Source: Nitrospirota bacterium
GTDB taxonomy: Bacteria > Nitrospirota > Thermodesulfovibrionia > Thermodesulfovibrionales > JdFR-88
Length of the DNA stretch: 8,957 nucleotides
NCBI GenBank assembly: GCA_021825785.1
Contig: JAKAGP010000043.1
Location: 1-8,957 of the forward strand
Reading direction: 5' to 3'
Positions 5,546 to 8,957 of the stretch are shown here, one piece after another. Both the position numbers and the translations under genes were made by a program. Within the stretch, counting starts at the first letter, position 1, and every line of letters starts with the position of its first letter. The notes below the pieces were generated by a model. The model was not told where the DNA came from, did no database searches, and saw only the letters and a program-made list of their open reading frames with translations.

Positions 5546-5935
5546 ATGAAAAATGTCGAACTCATGCGGATAAAGATCAAGGCAGGCGGCGTGGAGCTTG
5601 AAGCCCGGCTTCTGGACAACGAAACCGCAAGGGCGGTGTACGATCTGCTGCCCATCGAAGGCTATAACAACGTTTGGGGGGACGAGTTCTATTTCGAGAT
5701 ACCGCTCTACCAGCCCCTTGACGACTCCGCCACCATGGATGTTGAGGTCGGAGACATAGGGTACTGGCCCCCTGGAAAGGCGGTGGCCATCTTCTTCGGC
5801 CCTACCCCGCTCAGCAAGCCAGGCGGCAAGCCTGTGCCCGCGGGCCCCGTAAACCTGATAGGCAGGATAATCGGAGACGCGACAGTTCTTAGGAATGCAA
5901 GGGATTTCAATCCCATAATACTTGAAAAGGCCTGA
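5546..5935 (+). CDS. Cyclophilin-like fold protein (TM1367/DUF369 type)
   Basis: The 129-residue product belongs to the small cyclophilin-like family typified by Thermotoga TM1367. Typical segments are EARLLDNETARAVYDLLPIE (19-38), NVWGDEFYFEIP (42-53), VEVGDIGYWPPGKAVAIFFG (66-85), PTPLS (86-90) and PVNLIGRIIGD (101-111). The fold resembles peptidyl-prolyl isomerases, but members generally lack proven isomerase activity and their role is unknown. It is cytoplasmic, with no signal peptide. ATG 5546 is preceded by AAGGGGG five to seven bases upstream, a good ribosome site; a longer frame that begins in the previous gene is not coding. The spacer to dapB is 20 bp, so the two are probably co-transcribed. 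Confidence 0.88.
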   Translation: MKNVELMRIKIKAGGVELEARLLDNETARAVYDLLPIEGYNNVWGDEFYFEIPLYQPLDDSATMDVEVGDIGYWPPGKAVAIFFGPTPLSKPGGKPVPAGPVNLIGRIIGDATVLRNARDFNPIILEKA

Positions 5936-5955
5936 AGGAGGATATTTCGAAAAAA

Positions 5956-6762
5956 ATGGTGAAAATAGCGGTGGCGGGGGCATTGGGGAGGATGGGAGGC
6001 CGGATTGCCGCGCTTTCCATGGAGCACGGGGACATCCGGCTTGCGGGCGCATTCGAGCGGAGGGGCCATCCCGATGCGGGCGGGCAACTGGGGACGCTCC
6101 TTGGAATCGGAGCGCTGCCTCCGGTAAAACTCTCCGACAACGTTTTTGAGGCCCTTTCGGCGGCGGACGTCCTCATTGATTTTACCCAGCCCGCCGCGAC
6201 GCTGTCGAACCTGAAGGCCTGTGTGGAAACAGGCAAGGCGATGGTAATAGGCACAACGGGGTTTGACAGCGGGCAGATGAAGGAGATAAAGGACCTGGCC
6301 CCGCGGATACGCGCGGTCATGGCCGCCAATATGAGCATGGGCATAAACCTCCTTCTGAAGGTGGTCAGGGACATGGCCCAGGCGCTTGGGGGCGACTACG
6401 ACGTGGAGGTAATCGAGGCCCATCACAGATACAAGAAGGACGCCCCTTCCGGGACCGCACTTAAACTGGCCCAAGCCGCCGCGGAAGGCCTGAAGAGAAA
6501 CCTTGACGATGTTGCGGTCTATGCCAGGCATGGAATGACAGGCGAGAGGTCTTCCACCGAGATAGGCATCCAGACGATCAGGGCCGGGGACATAGTCGGC
6601 GAACACACGGTGCTTTTTGGCGGGCTTGGAGAGCGGGTTGAGGTCACCCACAGGGTCGCAAACAGAGACACGTTCGCAAGGGGCGCGCTCAGGGCGGCGC
6701 TGTGGCTCAGGGACAGAAAACCCGGACTCTACGATATGCAGGACGTTCTGGGCCTGAAGTGA
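5956..6762 (+). CDS. dapB: 4-hydroxy-tetrahydrodipicolinate reductase
   Basis: DapB reduces the cyclised product of DapA with NAD(P)H to tetrahydrodipicolinate, on the route to diaminopimelate (peptidoglycan) and lysine. The 268 residues match the family length. Visible elements: nucleotide-binding loop VAGALGRMGG (6-15), IDFTQPAAT (74-82), VIGTTGFDSGQ (97-107), AANMSMGINLL (123-133), the catalytic and substrate segment EAHHRYKKDAPSGTALKLA (154-172) with His156 and Lys160 as the likely acid/base pair, and FGGLGERVEVTHRVANRDTF (221-240). The only strong ribosome site, AAGGAGG (5935-5941), is 14 bases from ATG 5956, an unusually long gap. No better in-frame start exists; an ATT closer by is improbable. 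The other lysine-pathway genes are not adjacent. Its 3' end overlaps the convergent tRNA nucleotidyltransferase gene by 34 bp. Confidence 0.96.
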   Translation: MVKIAVAGALGRMGGRIAALSMEHGDIRLAGAFERRGHPDAGGQLGTLLGIGALPPVKLSDNVFEALSAADVLIDFTQPAATLSNLKACVETGKAMVIGTTGFDSGQMKEIKDLAPRIRAVMAANMSMGINLLLKVVRDMAQALGGDYDVEVIEAHHRYKKDAPSGTALKLAQAAAEGLKRNLDDVAVYARHGMTGERSSTEIGIQTIRAGDIVGEHTVLFGGLGERVEVTHRVANRDTFARGALRAALWLRDRKPGLYDMQDVLGLK

Positions 6763-8957
6763 GTCTTCACGAACCGCTCCTCGTCCTGCCGGCTGGCAAT
6801 ATTGCCTTTCAGTCTTTCATGCAGGATGGCCTTGAATATCTCGGAGAAAAGCGGGCCCGGCGCAAAACCCATCGCCGCAAGGTCCGCCCCCCTGAGGACC
6901 GGCTTTTCCTTCCTCAGCTCAAGCAGATATCTTGAGATGGCTTTTTTCTGGCCCTCGGCGCCAGCCAGCGCCATGGCAAGCAGCAGGCTCTCGACCGGCA
7001 GCCCGCTCAATGCATCGTAGAGCTCAACGGCGCCCTCCGGGATTTTACCCAGGGCCAATCTTTCGGTGAGGACCTCCTTTGCCTTGACGATGCCCCCGGC
7101 AATAATGGAGCCGGTCTTCGAGGAGACCTGGAGCCTGCGGAGCGCGGCGCCGGTCTCTTCCGCGTCAAGCCCGCCCAACAGCGCCATCAGGTAGAGGGCG
7201 GCCCTGTCCACGGGCTCTCCGGTAAAGGAAAGCCCGAACCACAAAAGCGCGTCGTGCGCGGCCTGGATGCTCCCGAGGACCTCATCCTCCTTCAGGGCGG
7301 GGTGCACCACCTTCAAAAGCCCGTACTCGGCCAGCTTGCCTATCGCCGCAACCGGCTCCGTTTCCCTGAACATCAGCAGCAGTTCCTCATACAGCCTCGC
7401 GCCCGACAGCCTCTGGAAGAGGTCCATTTCGAGGGCGGATTTCAAAAGCTCCTCCGTATGGCGCGACAGCTTGAAGCCGAACCGGACGGCAAAGCGCACC
7501 GCCCGGAACGCCCTCGTAGGGTCCTCGATGAAGCTGAGGTTGTGCAGCACGCGGATGGTCTTCTCCCTCAGGTCGCGCCTGCCGCCGAAGAAATCCACAA
7601 GCTGGCCGAAATTCCGCCGGTTCAGCCTGACTGCCAGAGTGTTGACGGTGAAATCCCGGCGCTGCAGGTCCCGCTTTACCGAGGAGATTTCCACCTTCGG
7701 AAGGGCCGCCGGGGACTCGTAATACTCCGTTCTGGCCGTGGCGATATCGAGCTTCAGGTCCGGAAGGATGACTATGGCGGTGCCGAAACGCTCGTGCGTC
7801 CTCAGGCGGGCCCCTAGATGGCTGGCCAGCCCGCGCGCAAATCCGATGGCGTCGCCCTCCACGACCAGGTCTATGTCGAGATTGCGGGTGCCGCGAAGCA
7901 GGTCCCTTACCGAGCCCCCGACCATATAGACCGAAAGGGCAAGCTCGTCAGCCGTCTGGCCGGCAAGCTCCAGTATCCGCACGACGTTCCCGGGGAATTG
8001 CTCCCTGATGTTTCTCGCCAGGTTCCTTTCAAGGTGCGGCCGGAGCAACCCTGCCTCTTCGGGCGGTATACGGCTGCGCCTGAGGTAGTCCTCGTAGAGG
8101 ACGCGCAGTATATCGGTCCTCGTAATCGCGCCGATGATGCCGCCTTCGCCGTCCAGCACCGGCATGAAGCGCTGGTTTCGCTCGATCATGAGGGCCTCCA
8201 CCTCGCCTACCGGCGTATCGGGCCTTACCGTGGATGCGTCCGTCATGGTGAAATCCATCACGCCGGTCCTTGCAAACCCGTGAAATAGGGCCTTTTCCAC
8301 CACCTCGCGCGAGATCATCCCCATGTATAGGGAGTTTTTGAGCACCGGAAGGACATTCACCCCGTAGCGGGTCATCATCTTCTCGGCCTCGGCTATCGTG
8401 GCTGTAAAATCTACCGTGACGACCGGTCTGGTCATCACGTCTGCGGCGGCCGTCTCCGGCCTTACATGTCTTTTCAGCGATTCGACCAGTTTTTCCTCGA
8501 GTATCTCGAGCGGCATGTCGTAGAGCGTGGCGGAAGCCGCGCCCCTGTGCCCCCCGCCCCCGAAATCCTGCAGCACCCGGGCCACATCTATCTCCGGGGC
8601 CCGGCTCCTGCCGACGACGACAATCTTGCCCTCCATGGAGACCAGCATAAGCAGCGCGTCTATATCCTCGGCGTCCATTATGTTGTGGGCAAGCTGGGCT
8701 GCATCCCCCACGTAGCTTTCGGCCGACGCCTTCGCGACCTTTACCCTGAGCCCCCGGACAATCAGATCCCGCGAGTTCTCCAGCAGCTCGTTCAGGAGCG
8801 AAATCTCCTGCCTGCCGAACCCCGCCTTCATGTAACTGCCGATTATCTTGGGGCTCGCGCCGCACCTGAAGAGATACGCGAATGCCCGGATGTCCCTTTC
8901 CGTGGTCGATGGAAAGATAAGGCCGCCGGTCTCCTCGTAGACGCCAAGGCCCATCAC
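6729..8957 (-). CDS. tRNA nucleotidyltransferase with DHHA1 and two CBS domains (A-adding type), N-terminus cut off
   Basis: The gene runs off the right edge; 742 codons are visible, numbered here from the edge. Domains in order: the end of a DHH phosphoesterase domain (about 1-70; EETGGLIFPSTTERD at 8-22), DHHA1 with GGGGHRGAAS (133-142), two CBS domains (about 170-225 and 234-292), the polymerase-beta-type head with YMVGGSVRDLL (344-354), metal ligands DID (361-363), RRDFTVNTLAV (433-443) and EDPTRAFRAVRFA (478-490), then the helical C-terminal region. This DHH-CBS-nucleotidyltransferase layout is known from Aquifex and several anaerobes, where a split system has separate CC- and A-adding enzymes and this long form adds the terminal A of the tRNA CCA end. 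The head motifs alone cannot separate A- from CCA-adding activity. The GTG at the edge is not taken as the start, since the DHH motif must lie upstream. The tail ends in TAG inside dapB. Confidence 0.92.
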   Translation of the reverse strand: MMGLGVYEETGGLIFPSTTERDIRAFAYLFRCGASPKIIGSYMKAGFGRQEISLLNELLENSRDLIVRGLRVKVAKASAESYVGDAAQLAHNIMDAEDIDALLMLVSMEGKIVVVGRSRAPEIDVARVLQDFGGGGHRGAASATLYDMPLEILEEKLVESLKRHVRPETAAADVMTRPVVTVDFTATIAEAEKMMTRYGVNVLPVLKNSLYMGMISREVVEKALFHGFARTGVMDFTMTDASTVRPDTPVGEVEALMIERNQRFMPVLDGEGGIIGAITRTDILRVLYEDYLRRSRIPPEEAGLLRPHLERNLARNIREQFPGNVVRILELAGQTADELALSVYMVGGSVRDLLRGTRNLDIDLVVEGDAIGFARGLASHLGARLRTHERFGTAIVILPDLKLDIATARTEYYESPAALPKVEISSVKRDLQRRDFTVNTLAVRLNRRNFGQLVDFFGGRRDLREKTIRVLHNLSFIEDPTRAFRAVRFAVRFGFKLSRHTEELLKSALEMDLFQRLSGARLYEELLLMFRETEPVAAIGKLAEYGLLKVVHPALKEDEVLGSIQAAHDALLWFGLSFTGEPVDRAALYLMALLGGLDAEETGAALRRLQVSSKTGSIIAGGIVKAKEVLTERLALGKIPEGAVELYDALSGLPVESLLLAMALAGAEGQKKAISRYLLELRKEKPVLRGADLAAMGFAPGPLFSEIFKAILHERLKGNIASRQDEERFVKTHFRPRTSCIS

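Noticed and set aside
8029..8865. 278-codon frame in another minus phase
   Set aside because: Gly/Arg-rich out-of-phase shadow of the CBS and DHHA1 parts of the tRNA nucleotidyltransferase.

Overview
The window is bacterial chromosome with dense, mostly co-directional core genes. Moderately high GC, frequent AGG (Arg) and ATA (Ile) codons, a lipoprotein ApbE, a DHH/CBS-fused tRNA nucleotidyltransferase and a PilZ protein suggest an anaerobic Gram-negative such as Nitrospirota or Desulfobacterota. That placement is inference; no taxonomic marker is present.

Layout. Left end, minus strand: the N-terminus of a PilZ-domain protein (cut by the window edge), a 241-bp intergenic region with promoter-like and hairpin elements, then an exported DUF1573 protein (377-790) whose reading frame is interrupted by one in-frame TGA. 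The TGA sits exactly where the first Cys of the family's C-G-C-T motif belongs, the frame and homology continue to a normal stop, and a bacterial SECIS-like hairpin follows. I read it as a selenoprotein (Sec74-Gly-Cys76). This is the most interesting object in the window.

Centre, plus strand: uvrA (a short form lacking the insertion domain), apbE lipoprotein, yacG and an SspB-like ClpXP adaptor, all joined by 1- to 4-base overlaps, so almost certainly one translationally coupled operon. It is followed by a small PD-(D/E)XK-like protein of unknown function, a TM1367-type cyclophilin-like protein, and dapB (lysine/peptidoglycan precursor synthesis), probably on the same transcript. uvrA and the DUF1573 gene diverge from an 88-bp spacer that appears to hold two back-to-back promoters sharing a -35 box.

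Right end, minus strand: a large multidomain tRNA nucleotidyltransferase (DHHA1, two CBS, polyA-polymerase head), N-terminally cut by the window edge, whose 3' end overlaps the 3' end of dapB by 34 bp in convergent orientation.

The genes are mostly housekeeping: DNA repair, flavinylation, gyrase control, proteolysis, diaminopimelate synthesis and tRNA end maturation. No mobile element, CRISPR array, rRNA or tRNA gene was seen.
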